DNA from: Pseudomonadota bacterium
GTDB taxonomy: Bacteria; Pseudomonadota; Alphaproteobacteria; Sphingomonadales; Sphingomonadaceae
Reading direction: 5' to 3'
NCBI GenBank assembly: GCA_029550345.1
Contig: JAKPHK010000004.1
Location: forward strand, 1-44,080
Length of the DNA: 44,080 nt
Shown here piece after piece: positions 43,631 to 44,080 of this stretch. The position numbers were made by a program, and so were the translations under genes. How positions within the stretch are numbered: the stretch's first letter is position 1; the number at the start of each line of letters is the position of its first letter. The notes beneath the pieces were generated by a model. The model had not been told where the DNA came from. It did not search any database and worked only from the letters and a program-made list of their open reading frames with translations.

Positions 43631-44080
43631 ATGAAACCCTATCTGATCCCGGCACTGCTGGGAGCCACGCTGCTATCCACTCCTGCCTTGGCGCAGGATC
43701 ATTCCGGTCATGCCGGTCATGACATGGGCGCGATGCAACCATCGCCGCCCCAGCCCGCCCCGCCCAGCGAACATGACGGGCAAAAGATGCCCGTCAGCGT
43801 CGATCAACTCTGCGATGATGCTGTCTGCGATCCGGCTTCGCGGCAATCCGGCGAAGGCTCAGGCACATCTCGCCTTCCCGGCAACGAAGGCGGGATGCAC
43901 GGCCTGCATATCATGGCGGGCGACTGGATGCTGATGGCTCACGGCGCGGCATCGCTGCAATATACCGATCACAAGGGGCCGCGCGGGGATGACATGACCT
44001 ATGTCACCTCGATGGCGATGCTGACGGCCCAGCGCGATACCGATTGGGGCCGCATCCAGCTGAAATCGATGTGGAGCCTC
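43631..44080 (+). CDS. Histidine/methionine-rich exported protein, probable copper-resistance protein (partial)
   Basis: The frame is open to the window end and shows 150 residues. The signal peptide is MKPYLIPALLGATLLSTPALA. The mature start, QDHSGHAGHDMGAMQPSP, has the His-Met pattern seen in copper-binding periplasmic and outer-membrane proteins such as CopB/PcoB relatives. Two cysteines follow (LCDDAVCD). The later GGMHGLHIMAGDWMLMAHGAAS stretch looks like the start of an outer-membrane barrel. The end of the gene is outside the window, so the family is not certain. Confidence 0.6.
   Translation, partial: MKPYLIPALLGATLLSTPALAQDHSGHAGHDMGAMQPSPPQPAPPSEHDGQKMPVSVDQLCDDAVCDPASRQSGEGSGTSRLPGNEGGMHGLHIMAGDWMLMAHGAASLQYTDHKGPRGDDMTYVTSMAMLTAQRDTDWGRIQLKSMWSL

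Noticed and set aside
1..44080. Looked for CRISPR arrays, tRNA and rRNA genes, prophage genes, transposases and CtrA boxes (TTAA-N7-TTAA).
   Set aside because: No regular spacer-repeat pattern, tRNA-like cloverleaf, transposase or phage gene was found; TTAA matches were isolated or inside genes.

Overview
The window reads as a GC-rich alphaproteobacterial chromosome segment, most likely from the order Sphingomonadales. Three things support the class: a CckA-type hybrid histidine kinase, a recA gene preceded by the alphaproteobacterial LexA box (GTTC-N7-GTTC), and an alphaproteobacterial-looking gene set (IalB-like protein, DUF4169, ETF-ubiquinone oxidoreductase, DUF2062 next to smpB). The assignment to sphingomonads is inferred from gene order and protein flavour; no 16S or tRNA gene is present to test it. 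No prophage, CRISPR array, tRNA or rRNA was seen. Most of the window is housekeeping sequence with short overlaps between genes.

Layout. 1-8,650: the end of a cation/proton antiporter, alaS with a methyltransferase gene, an EF-G-like GTPase that lacks the usual catalytic histidine, a small secreted protein, recA with an SOS box upstream and a three-hairpin 3' region, and a secreted protein behind a 26-bp perfect palindrome. 8,855-13,514 (minus strand): dapA, then a 268-bp TA-flanked inverted-repeat element (MITE-like), then smpB, a DUF2062 gene and cckA in a tightly overlapping run. 13,582-16,425: a lytic transglycosylase, greB, DUF4169 and a small gene as one operon. 16,434-24,277: a GCS2-family ligase, an IalB-like protein, an AT-richer NYN-domain RNase gene wedged against rlmN, a lysine-rich lipoprotein, a glycine-zipper protein, an SDR reductase, a yybP-ykoY (Mn2+) riboswitch with its TMEM165/GDT1-family transporter, and a cyclopropane-fatty-acid synthase homologue.

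24,283-29,404: a secreted protein, an acyltransferase-3 membrane protein, DUF1801 and argG. These are followed by the most unusual stretch, 737 bases without a gene. It holds a palindrome of two perfect DnaA boxes and then about 550 bases full of tetraloop-capped hairpins ending in a terminator-like stem. It looks like a large structured RNA. Immediately downstream, behind its own promoter-like sequence, is an AT-richer gene for an endonuclease/exonuclease/phosphatase-fold nuclease. 29,406-37,751 (minus strand): an RlmD/RumA-type RNA methyltransferase, an ilvD-nnr operon bordered on both sides by related intergenic repeats, and an operon of ETF-QO, a small gene, ispE and an N-formylglutamate amidohydrolase. 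37,835-44,080 (plus strand): a uracil-DNA-glycosylase-like protein, a second lytic transglycosylase, a radical SAM (PA0069/SplB-like) gene with an SOS box over its promoter followed by a FlaR-like kinase, ychF, and the start of a copper-handling pair.

Themes. DNA damage response: recA and the SplB-like radical SAM gene carry the same LexA-type box. Translation and RNA quality: alaS, smpB, EF-G-like, rlmN, RlmD-like, ychF, greB. Cell wall and cell cycle: dapA, two lytic transglycosylases, cckA. Small insertions stand out against this background: the MITE, the NYN islet and the RNA-plus-nuclease islet.
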